NCBI GenBank assembly: GCA_050942825.1
Contig: JBMNOA010000001.1
Span: 1-64,000 of the forward strand
Source: CAYRML01 sp050942825
GTDB lineage: Bacteria; Bacillota; Dehalobacteriia; UBA4068
Length of the DNA: 64,000 bases
Reading direction: 5' to 3'
Shown: positions 43,631 through 52,671 of the stretch, piece by piece
Layout: each line of letters starts with the position of its first letter
How positions within the stretch are numbered: the stretch's first letter is position 1
The notes under the pieces: model-generated
The model's database searches: none
What the model was told of the DNA's origin: nothing
What the model saw: the letters and a program-made list of their open reading frames with translations, nothing else
Position numbers and translations under genes: made by a program

Positions 43631-45025
43631 TTAGCTATCTTCTTTTTTCTGAAGTATGAGCTTTCTCTTTCTGACGGCCCACTTATCAATATTTTTTTGT
43701 TCGCTTCTTTCTATGGCCAAAGCATCTTCAGGCACGTCTTTGCTAATAGAAGAACCAGCAGCGACAACAGCTCCTTTACCAATAGAAACAGGAGCGATAA
43801 GATTGGTATTACTGCCGATAAAGGCATTGTCATCAATGATGGTCAAATATTTATTAAATCCATCATAATTACAAGTAATTGTCCCGCAACCTATATTGAC
43901 CCCGCTACCTATACGGCTGTCTCCAATATAACTCAAATGGGGTATTTTACTATTTTTGCCGACTTGAGTCTGCTTAGTCTCTACAAAACCGCCAACCTTG
44001 ACATTATCGTCTAATACCGTACCGGGACGGAGATAAGAAAAAGGTCCTATCTGACAATTATTCCCTGTCTGACAACCAATCATTACGGCCTGCTTGATTT
44101 GACAATTATCCCCAATCGAAGACTGAGAAATGTCGCAATTGGGACCTATGAGGCAATTTTTTCCGATAACAGTATGGCCGCGAAGAAAAGTATATGGCTC
44201 GATAATAGTATCGGGACCGACCTTTACATCCTCTTCTATATAAGTATTATTACTATCTATAATACCCACTCCAGCAGACAATAAGTTATGGTTTTTTCTC
44301 TGACGCAAAATTTGTGAAGCATAAGCCAATTGTAAGCGATCATTTACACCCATAACCTCATCACTATCGTCTAAAAGCATGCTGTTTATCAAATAGCCTT
44401 TATGAGCTAAAATTTCAATAATATCAGTGAGATAATATTCTTGCTGTTTATTATCATTTTTCAGATCGTCTATCACAGACAGAAGCACTGGATAATCAAG
44501 ACAATAAATAGCTGTATTTACCTCTTGGATTTTTTTTTGCTGATCCGTAGCATCCTTTTCCTCAACTATTTTTATTACTTGACCGCGTTCATCTCTAATA
44601 ATACGGCCGTAACCCGTGGGATCATCCATCATAGCGGATAATATTGTAGCAGCACTACCACTTTGTGTAAATTTGTGCACAAGTTTTTGCAAGGTGTCGG
44701 CTGTTATCAGTGGGGTATCACCGCAAAGAACTAAGATGCTTTGGCAATTTTTATCTATAACGGGTATAGCGCATTTCAAGGCATGACCTGTACCCAGCTG
44801 AGGTACCTGCAGAGCATAATCATAGCCCTCTCCCAAAGTATCTTGGATCTCTTTTGCCCCATGCCCAACTACTAAGACGGTTTTTTGTACGCCACTTTTT
44901 AACACAGCATCTATAACAAAAGAAATCATAGCTTTGCCATTAGCCTGATGAAGGACTTTTGGGAGAGCAGATTTCATTCTAGTTCCCTTTCCTGCCGCCA
45001 GTATAACTGCTGTAATAATGGACAT
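43631..45025 (-). CDS. glmU: Bifunctional GlcNAc-1-P uridyltransferase / GlcN-1-P acetyltransferase
   Basis: 464 residues. N-terminal nucleotidyltransferase (VILAAGKGTRMKSALPKVLH), GTGHALKC and CGDTPLI, then left-handed beta-helix hexapeptide repeats from ~250 (IGKNCLIGPNCDI and following) with the acetyltransferase segment NIGCGTITCNYDG. Produces UDP-GlcNAc for cell wall. Between spoVG and prs as in Bacillus. Confidence 0.98.
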   Translation of the reverse strand: MSIITAVILAAGKGTRMKSALPKVLHQANGKAMISFVIDAVLKSGVQKTVLVVGHGAKEIQDTLGEGYDYALQVPQLGTGHALKCAIPVIDKNCQSILVLCGDTPLITADTLQKLVHKFTQSGSAATILSAMMDDPTGYGRIIRDERGQVIKIVEEKDATDQQKKIQEVNTAIYCLDYPVLLSVIDDLKNDNKQQEYYLTDIIEILAHKGYLINSMLLDDSDEVMGVNDRLQLAYASQILRQRKNHNLLSAGVGIIDSNNTYIEEDVKVGPDTIIEPYTFLRGHTVIGKNCLIGPNCDISQSSIGDNCQIKQAVMIGCQTGNNCQIGPFSYLRPGTVLDDNVKVGGFVETKQTQVGKNSKIPHLSYIGDSRIGSGVNIGCGTITCNYDGFNKYLTIIDDNAFIGSNTNLIAPVSIGKGAVVAAGSSISKDVPEDALAIERSEQKNIDKWAVRKRKLILQKKEDS

Positions 45026-45070
45026 ACAACCACTCCTTTAATTTCTGTTGAATATTAATATTATACAGCA

Positions 45071-45107
45071 AAAATATCGGAGAGCAAAGAGTAGCTCCCC
45101 GATATTT
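45071..45107 (-). terminator. spoVG terminator
   Basis: AAAATATCGG-AGAGC / GCTCCCCGATATTTT, one mismatch in 15 bp, in the gap between spoVG and glmU. Confidence 0.7.
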
Positions 45108-45132
45108 TGATAATTTATTAAATTTGCTTGGA

Positions 45133-45459
45133 TTAGGCCAATTCTTCCTGGGATTGATCTTCTGAATTTTGTTCTTCTTCCTCAGCTTGGATAGCATCTC
45201 GATTTTCAAGGGCTTCCTGATATTTTTCCAAAACTTTATTTTGAATAATATTTCTTGCTTCTTGAGAAATGGGATGTGCAATATCCCTAAATTCGCCATT
45301 AGCTGTTTTTCTGCTAGGCATAGCCACAAACAATCCGCTTTGACCATCAACTACCTTTACATCATGAATAACAAAAGCATTATCAATAGTTACAGAAGCA
45401 ATAGCCTTCATTTTTCCCTCAGCTAATAACTTTCTTACTCTTACGTCAGTTATATCCAT
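45133..45459 (-). CDS. spoVG: SpoVG regulator
   Basis: 108 residues: MDITDVRVRKLL, SVTIDNAFVIHDVKVV and GLFVAMPSRKT match SpoVG, a small RNA/DNA-binding protein that affects sporulation, division or virulence genes. It is also found in non-spore-formers, so it does not prove sporulation. The C-terminal tail is acidic (EEEEQNSEDQ), slightly longer than usual. AAGGAGGAA upstream. Confidence 0.97.
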   Translation of the reverse strand: MDITDVRVRKLLAEGKMKAIASVTIDNAFVIHDVKVVDGQSGLFVAMPSRKTANGEFRDIAHPISQEARNIIQNKVLEKYQEALENRDAIQAEEEEQNSEDQSQEELA

Positions 45460-45624
45460 ATTTAGTTCCTCCTTGATGAAAATTTAATAAATAATCCCCT
45501 TTTATACAATTACTCTGAATTTTTAGAAAACCCTTTTTTTTATAAAAATTTTTCCTGTTTTATGCATATTTATAAAAAAAATATCGTTTTTACTATCATT
45601 TTTTTATATATTGAATTTTTTTCT

Positions 45625-45652
45625 TTGCAAAAATAAAAAATAGGTATATAAT
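45625..45652 (+). promoter_or_regulatory. corA promoter
   Basis: TTGCAA (45625-45630), 16-base spacer, TATAAT (45647-45652). Transcription would start near 45660, giving a leader of about 300 bases before corA. Confidence 0.65.
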
Positions 45653-45659
45653 GTATAGA

Positions 45660-45957
45660 TGCATAGAGGATATGTACAAAAAGGCTGCCTTAGAGGACAA
45701 ACGGCCACAGCGTCTCTAGCGGCTATCCAATGTAACCAGATCACATTCTGATTGTACAGGAACCAAAATTGTAATAACGGCATATATCATTTATTATGCT
45801 AACTCTTATGAGAATAATCTTGTGATAAATTATGGGAGGTGAGTCCATGGACGGCGACCCTGGCAGTAGACAGCTTAATCAACAGAATATAAATTTCCGG
45901 GGGAGCTATTGGCAAACCACCAGCATAATCCTCCGGTAAATCAAGGAGGGATAAAAT
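45660..45957 (+). promoter_or_regulatory. Long structured 5' leader of corA
   Basis: The first ~65 bases can fold: GGATA (from 45669) with TATCC, enclosing GCTGCCTTAGAG with CTCTAGCGGC. A short frame MYKKAALEDKRPQRL lies across it but its ribosome site is too close. The second half holds the small ORF at 45847, flanked by ATTATG/CATAAT arms. It does not match the ykoK (M-box) consensus. Length and structure suggest regulation of corA. Confidence 0.45.
45847..45939 (+). CDS. Small ORF in the corA leader (possible Mg2+-sensing leader peptide)
   Basis: 30-residue frame starting MDGDPGSR and ending SIILR, with the strong ribosome site GGGAGGTGA seven bases before ATG and its stop 18 bases before corA. 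The start codon lies in a self-complementary GTCCATGGAC. The N-terminal Asp/Asp-Pro is reminiscent of MgtL, whose Asp/Pro codons destabilise ribosomes at low Mg2+ and thereby control a Mg2+ transporter. Size and position fit a regulatory leader peptide; function is inference. Confidence 0.5.
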   Translation: MDGDPGSRQLNQQNINFRGSYWQTTSIILR

Positions 45958-46884
45958 ATGATTTTCACTTACAATACTGTAGACGATAAGCTCGTTTGCT
46001 GCAATCAATTCCCTAAGGGATGTTGGATAAACCTTATTAATCCTACCGAGCCAGAAATACAAAGAGTAGTAAATGAAACGGGCTTGGATTACGATTTTTT
46101 GAAATATCCTTTAGATGATGAAGAAATTCCCCGCATAGAAGTAGAAGAAGATCAAGTAATGATCATTTTCAATATCCCCATTATTGAAGACGGCGAAGTG
46201 ATATATGATACTATACCGTTAGGAATTATTCTTAATGATGATTATATCGTTACAGTTTGTCTGGAAGATGCAGATCTCTTGCAAGAATTTACTTCCGGGC
46301 GCATCAAAGGCTGGGCCACTTTTAAAAAGACCCGCTTTATTTTTCAGCTTTTGCATCGCAAAACAACTCTATTTCTCAAATATTTGCGCGATATCCATCG
46401 ACGTACCAGCGAGATCGAAAATACCTTACGTCAATCCATGAAAAACAAGCAATTGATCCATTTGCTCAATTTACAAAAAAGCCTGGTTTATTTCAGCACG
46501 GCACTGAGGGCCAATGCTAAAGTTATGGAGAGGCTTTTGCGCAGCAAAGCCATAAAAATGTATGAGGAAGATGAAGATTTATTAGAGGATGTCATCATCG
46601 AAAACCGTCAGGCTATCGAAATGGCCGATGTCTACAGCAACATTTCATCCAGCACCATGAGTGCTTTTGCTTCACTTATCTCCAATAATTTGAATATCGT
46701 CATGCGATTTTTAACCGCCATCACGATTATTCTGGCTATACCAACTATGCTATCAAGTTTCTGGGGTATGAATGTACCTGTACCAATGACTGACAACCCC
46801 ATTGCTTTTACTATTATTGTTTTAGTTGCTGCCGCTTCTTGTTTGATCGCAGTACGTCTTTTAATCAAGAAAGATCTATTTTAA
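45958..46884 (+). CDS. corA: CorA-family magnesium/divalent cation channel
   Basis: 308 residues: alpha/beta cytoplasmic domain, long helix (residues ~130-240), and two C-terminal membrane helices with the signature G270-M271-N272 between them in SSFWGMNVPVP. Forms a pentameric Mg2+ (or Co2+/Ni2+) channel. CAAGGAGGG ribosome site. Preceded by a 300-base leader with a small ORF. No E after the GMN-loop as in some CorA, but the family call is firm. Confidence 0.94.
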   Translation: MIFTYNTVDDKLVCCNQFPKGCWINLINPTEPEIQRVVNETGLDYDFLKYPLDDEEIPRIEVEEDQVMIIFNIPIIEDGEVIYDTIPLGIILNDDYIVTVCLEDADLLQEFTSGRIKGWATFKKTRFIFQLLHRKTTLFLKYLRDIHRRTSEIENTLRQSMKNKQLIHLLNLQKSLVYFSTALRANAKVMERLLRSKAIKMYEEDEDLLEDVIIENRQAIEMADVYSNISSSTMSAFASLISNNLNIVMRFLTAITIILAIPTMLSSFWGMNVPVPMTDNPIAFTIIVLVAAASCLIAVRLLIKKDLF

Positions 46885-46917
46885 AAATATCGTCAGATAT
46901 TTTTAAAATAGATCTTT
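46870..46917 (+). terminator. 21-bp inverted repeat spanning the corA stop codon
   Basis: AAAGATCTATTTTAAAAATAT and its perfect complement (46870-46890 and 46897-46917) around 6 bases; the corA stop codon lies inside the left arm. Likely a 3'-end stabiliser; a separate terminator follows. Confidence 0.7.
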
Positions 46918-46954
46918 AGAAGTTTCAAAGCCGCTATAATAACATGCCAGCTAT

Positions 46955-46986
46955 AAAAGGACTGAGTTTTCTCAATCCTTTTTTTT
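46955..46986 (+). terminator. corA terminator
   Basis: AAAGGACTGAG / CTCAATCCTTT (one G-U-type mismatch) with loop TTTT and T8 following on the plus strand. Confidence 0.85.
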
Positions 46987-46989
46987 ATT

Positions 46990-47823
46990 TTATAAAGTAT
47001 GGCAAACCTTAACAAAAGGCCAAATTTTTAATAATTTTTTTTGAACTGCCAGAGCTGTTTCCTCATCGGGGGCCAAGCCAAAAACTGTAGGGCCACTACC
47101 GGACATTAAAGGATATAAACCACAGGCGGCCATCTCAAACTTTATTTTGGCTATTTGAGGATATTTTTCAATTGTGACAGTTTCTAAGAAATTTATCAAA
47201 AGGGGCCCGATATATTGTGGTTCTCCAAATAATAAGGCTTCTATTAAAGCTTGAGTATGGGGACGTTTCTTGACTTTTTTGGGAGAAAATTCTTTATAGA
47301 TCTCTGCGGTGGATACGGAAAACCCGGGATTAATTAGTAAAAGATGTTGCCTGGGCAAAGGTGGTAAGGGGGTTAAAACCTCCCCTATCCCTTCCGCCAG
47401 AGCCGCGCCTTTAAGGAGACAAAAAGGGATATCTGAACCCAATTTGAGTGCTAATTCCCTCAATTGATGATGAGACATACCTAAGTCAAAAAGCTGATTA
47501 GCTCCTTTTAATACGGCTGCAGCATCAGTGGAGCCTCCCGCTAAACCGGCGGCTATAGGAATATTCTTTTCTATCTTGATAGACAAATGCTGATTTAACC
47601 CCAATTCTTTTTTTAAAAGTAACCAGGCCTTTAAAGCAATATTATCTTCATTGGTAGGTAAACCGGCATTACTTGTAATAGAATCAACCTCGGATTCTTC
47701 CAATTTGACGATATCCATCAGCGATATCTGCTGCATAATCATCTGTAAAAGATGGTAACCATCTGGTCGTTTTCCAACTATTTCCAAAGACCAATTGATT
47801 TTAGCTGGCGCATTAATAATCAT
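46990..47823 (-). CDS. ispE: 4-diphosphocytidyl-2-C-methyl-D-erythritol kinase
   Basis: 277-residue GHMP kinase of the MEP isoprenoid pathway. APAKINWSLEIVGKRPDGYH is the IspE N terminus; phosphate loop PIAAGLAGGSTDAAAVL near 92-108; C-terminal MSGSGPTVFG. ATAGGAGG upstream. Supplies the precursor for undecaprenyl carriers. Confidence 0.97.
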   Translation of the reverse strand: MIINAPAKINWSLEIVGKRPDGYHLLQMIMQQISLMDIVKLEESEVDSITSNAGLPTNEDNIALKAWLLLKKELGLNQHLSIKIEKNIPIAAGLAGGSTDAAAVLKGANQLFDLGMSHHQLRELALKLGSDIPFCLLKGAALAEGIGEVLTPLPPLPRQHLLLINPGFSVSTAEIYKEFSPKKVKKRPHTQALIEALLFGEPQYIGPLLINFLETVTIEKYPQIAKIKFEMAACGLYPLMSGSGPTVFGLAPDEETALAVQKKLLKIWPFVKVCHTL

Positions 47824-47837
47824 GTCAAATTTTCCTC

Positions 47838-49565
47838 CTATTTCAATTGCTCCTTCAGCTCTAAATAGTGGCGGCTAAAATATGGTACGGCTTGCACTTC
47901 TCCTTTAGCTTCTCCAAACGGATGGGCTGATAAAGCTAAAAGAGGCGGGCTTTGGATTCTTTTAGCCGTACCTGTGCGACGATACATTTTCCACCAATAT
48001 TCCAAATCAGCAATAAATTGTTCGCTGTCGGGGAAATATTTTTTCAACAAATTTTTTTGACAACCAATATTCTCTTCCAAAACTCCGTTAATATACAAAG
48101 ATAATATATCGGCAGGTGTCGCTTTTTCCTCCACCCAGCTACGCAGCAAATAATCATGATAGGGATAAAGCAATGGATCCCCTTTGCCTTCCTCCACAGC
48201 TTGATTGAGTGAAAGCTCGGCCGAGGGACGAATAGATGCAATAGATTGCAGATACGAAGCAGCAGCCGGAAAGACTTTTTGTGCAAAAGCTGCCGCTTGA
48301 TAGACCTCATGTTTCCATAAATCGGCAGTGGCAGCAAAAGCCCCTGCCAGATCTCCGTAAAAAGTAGCATAACCAACAGTTAATTCAGCCTTATTGCTAT
48401 TACAGGTAAACACGGCATTCCAAGCGGCCGCTGCCGCTGCTAAGATTCTGGCGGAGCGGTCTCTGGCTTGAATATTTTCTGCCACAGCAGGAGTAATAGA
48501 GATTTTCCATTCTTTTTGATCCGGGGCTGTGATAATAGTATCTTCGAATTGATTTATCGTAGCCTGCCATGACTGTTCAATAGGTATCACCGCATAATGA
48601 GCTTTTAAAGCATTAGCTAATTGATGGGAAAGAGATTGCGTAATATCACTATTATAGCGGCTGGGCATATTGATCAATAAAACATTCTCACCACCCAAGG
48701 CATCTATATAAATACAAGCAGCCAAAGCTGAGTCTATACCACCGGAAAGACCAATAACAGCTTTGGAAACTCCTATAGAAGACATAAAGTTTTTAACTCC
48801 GAATACACAAGCCTTATAAATACATTCATCAGCAGCCAAAGGCTTGGTAATTTCATTACCCATGTAGACACCGTCTGTAAAAAGAGGCGCCGACAAAATC
48901 TTATGGCCGTTGGCATCATAAATGGAACTGCCCCCGGGACAAAGCCAAAAAGCCTTTCCGCTACCTACTAGAGTACAACTATTGGCAAATACATATGGGC
49001 AGCCATATTTTTTTGCTATAGCGCTATAATCGAATTTATGACCTAGAATAAGAGGAATTTGTGCTAAATTAAAAATAATTTCGGCATCATCTATTGGGGA
49101 AGGCAATTCCTTTGCCTGCCAATCACCCATAAGAAAGGCGGCTCGATAAGAGCGGCCGTTCAACGCGATGGTCATTATTTGTCCATCGCATAAATCATGA
49201 CCGGCAAAGAACCTATCTCCATCCGGGAAATTTGAAGCGGCAACAAAAGCCGGTAAACGCTTTAAAAGGCCGTCCTGTGCCAGATAACAAGCATTTTCCA
49301 GTTTGCCGTCATAAGCTATATTACCAAAAATGATGCTGATCCCCTGAGCTTTTTCGGCCAGCTTGTCCCCCCAATACAGACAATCATCAATAAAACCTTT
49401 ATCCAGCCAATTATCCCCGGCATAAACACCGGAAATGACTAACTGAGGTAAAACAATGATATCGGCTCCCTTTTGTTTAGCAGATATCACAAGCTCCACG
49501 GCTCTGTTATAATTCTGCTGTAAATCAGTTGATAAAACAGCCATTTGGCCTAAAGCAATATTCAT
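47838..49565 (-). CDS. nadE: Glutamine-dependent NAD+ synthetase
   Basis: 575 residues from ATG at 49565 (AAGGGGTGA upstream). N-terminal nitrilase-type amidase (residues 1-~260) and C-terminal synthetase with P-loop VIGLSGGIDSALAA near 265-280 and PSAELSLNQ. It makes NAD from deamido-NAD with glutamine as nitrogen source. In the amidase part the usual catalytic Cys segment is weakly conserved (SFxxGDWQ instead of a clear Cys motif); glutamine use should be verified. Confidence 0.93.
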   Translation of the reverse strand: MNIALGQMAVLSTDLQQNYNRAVELVISAKQKGADIIVLPQLVISGVYAGDNWLDKGFIDDCLYWGDKLAEKAQGISIIFGNIAYDGKLENACYLAQDGLLKRLPAFVAASNFPDGDRFFAGHDLCDGQIMTIALNGRSYRAAFLMGDWQAKELPSPIDDAEIIFNLAQIPLILGHKFDYSAIAKKYGCPYVFANSCTLVGSGKAFWLCPGGSSIYDANGHKILSAPLFTDGVYMGNEITKPLAADECIYKACVFGVKNFMSSIGVSKAVIGLSGGIDSALAACIYIDALGGENVLLINMPSRYNSDITQSLSHQLANALKAHYAVIPIEQSWQATINQFEDTIITAPDQKEWKISITPAVAENIQARDRSARILAAAAAAWNAVFTCNSNKAELTVGYATFYGDLAGAFAATADLWKHEVYQAAAFAQKVFPAAASYLQSIASIRPSAELSLNQAVEEGKGDPLLYPYHDYLLRSWVEEKATPADILSLYINGVLEENIGCQKNLLKKYFPDSEQFIADLEYWWKMYRRTGTAKRIQSPPLLALSAHPFGEAKGEVQAVPYFSRHYLELKEQLK

Positions 49566-49569
49566 CAAA

Positions 49570-50382
49570 TCACCCCTTATTCAGTTCAACAGTTCTTGCT
49601 TTTATTATTGTGATAATTTTATCTATATTTTTTCTGGCACATTTTTCACCCATAATGCTGCATTCCCTGACCATTCTTTTATTCAAAAAGGTGGTTGGTT
49701 TAGTGATAGGGTTAAGGATAATATCTGCATCTATTTTTTGATTGGCATAGGCCATTATTTCCATAGAACGGGAAATGGTTTCAATCATATTTTTGGGCTC
49801 GTTATGGCCTTGATAAAGCAAATTTATACCAATAACCACATCAGCGCCTAGATCTCTTAAAACATCACCGGGACAATTATCTAAAAGATAGCCGTCTGCC
49901 AAAAGCATATCGTCATATTTTACCGGAGTGATCACTCCGGGAACGGCAGAAGATGCCCTAACGGCTTTGGCAATATTACCCTTTGAGAAAATAATTTTTT
50001 GCCAAGAAACCAAGTCGACAGCAATAATGCGCAAAGGCATTGGCAAATCCTCAATGTTAGCATCTTTGGTACAAACCCTGATTAGCTCCTCATAATCATG
50101 GCAGGGCATAAAGCCCATTTTTGAAGGTCTCACTTTCATCAATTCGTCTAAAGACACGGAGGCAAAAAGCTCTTTTATATTATTTGCACTATAACCGCAA
50201 GCATATAAGGAAGCTATAGCGGCACCAATAGAGCTTCCAGCAACCATATGGATAGGGATTTGATATTCTTCAAGAACTTTTAATATACCGACATGAGCCG
50301 CTCCTTTGATACCGCCGGCGCCAAAGGCCACACCAATTTTTGGTAAAATGCTGTCTCTTTGCTCTCTTATTGATGCAGGCAT
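49570..50382 (-). CDS. Patatin-like phospholipase family protein (RssA type)
   Basis: 270 residues. Oxyanion loop GAGGIKG at 21-27, nucleophile S51 in GSSIG, catalytic Asp in ADGYLLDN near 160. A bacterial patatin acyl hydrolase, cytoplasmic (no signal peptide); substrate unknown. Ends 4 bases before nadE begins, so probably cotranscribed with nadE-ispE. AAAGGGATG upstream. Confidence 0.9.
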   Translation of the reverse strand: MPASIREQRDSILPKIGVAFGAGGIKGAAHVGILKVLEEYQIPIHMVAGSSIGAAIASLYACGYSANNIKELFASVSLDELMKVRPSKMGFMPCHDYEELIRVCTKDANIEDLPMPLRIIAVDLVSWQKIIFSKGNIAKAVRASSAVPGVITPVKYDDMLLADGYLLDNCPGDVLRDLGADVVIGINLLYQGHNEPKNMIETISRSMEIMAYANQKIDADIILNPITKPTTFLNKRMVRECSIMGEKCARKNIDKIITIIKARTVELNKG

Positions 50383-50420
50383 ATATAATCATCCCTTTTT
50401 GCAGCTTTATATTATGAATC

Positions 50421-50449
50421 AAATGCCTGCCTTTGGTGGGCAGGCATTT
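50421..50449. terminator. Hairpin between dapL and patatin gene
   Basis: AAATGCCTGCC / GGCAGGCATTT with 7-nt loop in the 110-base gap; little U tract, so possibly only a partial terminator on the minus strand. Confidence 0.55.
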
Positions 50450-50492
50450 ACTTATCTAAGATATTTTAACCTAACAAGATCTTTTCTAGTGA

Positions 50493-51668
50493 TTAAAAAA
50501 TAACTTCCTTTAATACTTTTTTCATTCTTGCTATAGCTTCTTTCATTCTATCTTCATTAACAGTCAAGGTGGCTCTAAAGTATCCTTCTCCGCCCGCACC
50601 GTAACCATTACCCGGCGTAATAATAACACCGGCTTTTTCTAAAATGAATTCTGCAAAAGAAGCTGAGGTATAACCTTTGGGCACAGGAGCCCATACATAA
50701 AAAGTGGCTTTGGGCATTGGCAAATTCCAGCCCATATCATTAAGACCGCCTACCAAGATATCCCGGCGTGCCGCATACATCTTTTTCAGACTTTCCACAG
50801 TATCATATGAATTATTCAAGCCGGCAATACCTGCATATTGCACAGCCTGAAAGGCGCCGGAATCAACATTCGATTTGTAGCGGGCCAAAGCAGCAACAGC
50901 TTTAGCATTACCGGCTACCCAGGCAATACGCCAACCCGTCATATTAAAAGGTTTAGAGCAGGAATTAAACTCTATAGCCACATCTTTGGCTCCGGGAAGT
51001 TGTAAAATGCTGGGAGCAACATAGTCATCATAGGTCATCTCACTATAAGCGTTATCAAAGCAGATAAGAATATCGTGTTCTTTGGCAAAAGCCAGAGCCT
51101 CTTCCAAAAAGGATATATCGGCAATAGCCCCGGTAGGATTATTAGGATAATTGAGCCAGAGTATCTTAGCCCTATTAAGTATATCAGAGGGAATAGCCTT
51201 TAGGTCAGGCAAAAAGCCATTTTGGGGATCTAACGGCATATAATAAGGTTCACCACCGGCCAGCATGGCAGCAGTACTGTAAACAGGATAAGCCGGATCA
51301 GGAACTAAGACAACATCGCCGGGATCCACATAACAATAATGGATATTGGCTATACCTTCTTTGGAACCGATCAAAGAGCATATCTCCGTTTTTGGGTCCA
51401 AATCCACTTCAAAACGCCTTTTATACCAATCCGCCACTGCCTGACGGTAAGACATCATTCCGGCGGAAGACGGATACTGATGATTTTCGGTATTGGATAA
51501 TTCTTTGATCATGGCATCAATAATAAATTGCGGCGTAGGGCTATCAGGATCCCCTATACCCAAGCTGATAATATCAACACCAGCTTCTTTAGCCTCAGCA
51601 ATTTTTTGCTCGATACGAGCAAATAAATAAGGGGGGATTTTGTGCATTCTTTTAGCTTCAGCTTTCAT
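50493..51668 (-). CDS. dapL: LL-diaminopimelate aminotransferase
   Basis: 391-residue class I/II PLP aminotransferase. GIGDPDSPTP near 40, NYPNNPTGA near 170, PLP lysine in NSCSKPFNMTGWRIAW near 239. Close to dapF, so most likely the DapL that makes LL-DAP directly from tetrahydrodipicolinate; aspartate or alanine aminotransferase is the alternative. Confidence 0.88.
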   Translation of the reverse strand: MKAEAKRMHKIPPYLFARIEQKIAEAKEAGVDIISLGIGDPDSPTPQFIIDAMIKELSNTENHQYPSSAGMMSYRQAVADWYKRRFEVDLDPKTEICSLIGSKEGIANIHYCYVDPGDVVLVPDPAYPVYSTAAMLAGGEPYYMPLDPQNGFLPDLKAIPSDILNRAKILWLNYPNNPTGAIADISFLEEALAFAKEHDILICFDNAYSEMTYDDYVAPSILQLPGAKDVAIEFNSCSKPFNMTGWRIAWVAGNAKAVAALARYKSNVDSGAFQAVQYAGIAGLNNSYDTVESLKKMYAARRDILVGGLNDMGWNLPMPKATFYVWAPVPKGYTSASFAEFILEKAGVIITPGNGYGAGGEGYFRATLTVNEDRMKEAIARMKKVLKEVIF

Positions 51669-51715
51669 AAAAACCTCCTAGATATTAAATATTTTATGTC
51701 TTTAAATTTATTATG

Positions 51716-52549
51716 TTACAAAATTATATTTCCCTCAAAGACTGTAGCTGCCGGACCAATCATGGTAATATGATCGTCTTGGTGCCAATTGATAATTAGC
51801 GAACCATGGGCCAAAATAACCTCCACATCTTGCTCTTTTTGGCAATAACCGTTCAAAATAGCAGCTACTGCAGCGGCGCAAGCCCCTGTACCACAGGCCA
51901 AAGTCTCACCACAACCTCTTTCCCAAACTCGCATGCGGATTTTGTTATTCCCTAAAGGTTGTACAAATTCAACATTAGTCTTGCAGGGAAAAAGACTGTG
52001 GGTCTCTATGTCGGGACCTAAAGTAGTAACGGGATAATTAGCTACATCATCTACAAACAACACACAATGGGGATTACCCATTGATACCAATGTCAGATTA
52101 TATGTTTTATGACCGACAATAATCGGTGCGTTAACCATTAAAGGTCCAGAAAAATTGGCCGGGATATCTTTGGTCGCTAGCTTGGGTTGACCCATATCAA
52201 CTTTTACTAAATTAGCGGCTTCATCCACTATCTGGGCTTTTACAAGACCGGCCAAAGTAGAAAAAGGCACGATACTTTTATCGCTGATACCTTCCCTTTT
52301 AGCAAAAATAGCCGCACAACGAATCCCATTACCACACATTTCGGCACGGCTACCATCGGCATTGTAAATATCAAAACAGGCATCGGCCTCATCGGAAGGG
52401 CCAATAATAATTAAACCATCGGCACCTATACCCAGCTGACGATGGCAAAGAGCTGCAGCTAATGTTGATAAATCAGAAGGCAGATGCTCCTTGAATCCAT
52501 TAACCATAATAAAATCATTGCCCAGACCATGCATTTTTACAAAACGCAT
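51716..52549 (-). CDS. dapF: Diaminopimelate epimerase
   Basis: 277 residues from ATG at 52549 (AAAGGGGTG upstream; the longer frame has no ribosome site). Two catalytic cysteines: AEMCGNGIRC and LACGTGACAAA. KMHGLGNDF start is typical. Converts LL- to meso-DAP for peptidoglycan and lysine. In series with dapL. Confidence 0.97.
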   Translation of the reverse strand: MRFVKMHGLGNDFIMVNGFKEHLPSDLSTLAAALCHRQLGIGADGLIIIGPSDEADACFDIYNADGSRAEMCGNGIRCAAIFAKREGISDKSIVPFSTLAGLVKAQIVDEAANLVKVDMGQPKLATKDIPANFSGPLMVNAPIIVGHKTYNLTLVSMGNPHCVLFVDDVANYPVTTLGPDIETHSLFPCKTNVEFVQPLGNNKIRMRVWERGCGETLACGTGACAAAVAAILNGYCQKEQDVEVILAHGSLIINWHQDDHITMIGPAATVFEGNIIL

Positions 52550-52623
52550 ATCGACACCCCTTTTCCGGGTTTTTCTTATATTTATATAATACCATAACCT
52601 TCTAATATTCTTCAAGTTATAGT

Positions 52624-52670
52624 ATTTAATAAGAAGTCCAACCTAATCAGGCAGGACTTCCTTATTAAAT
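52624..52670 (-). terminator. Hairpin after glnA
   Basis: ATTTAATAAG-AAGTCC / GGACTTCCTTATTAAAT, 16 bp with a single bulge, just past the glnA stop. Confidence 0.65.
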
Positions 52671-52671
52671 A

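Noticed and set aside
45820..45940. Cobalamin riboswitch in the corA leader
   Set aside because: A vague resemblance (GGTG, TCC, CCC, GGCAGT) without the GCCACTG-type B12 box or correct spacing.
45660..45957. M-box (ykoK) Mg2+ riboswitch before corA
   Set aside because: The conserved GTTAGGTGAGGCTCC, ACGCTGCTGCCC and CAGTGCTAAAGCTC blocks are missing; only GGTGAG is shared and it is the ribosome site of the small ORF.
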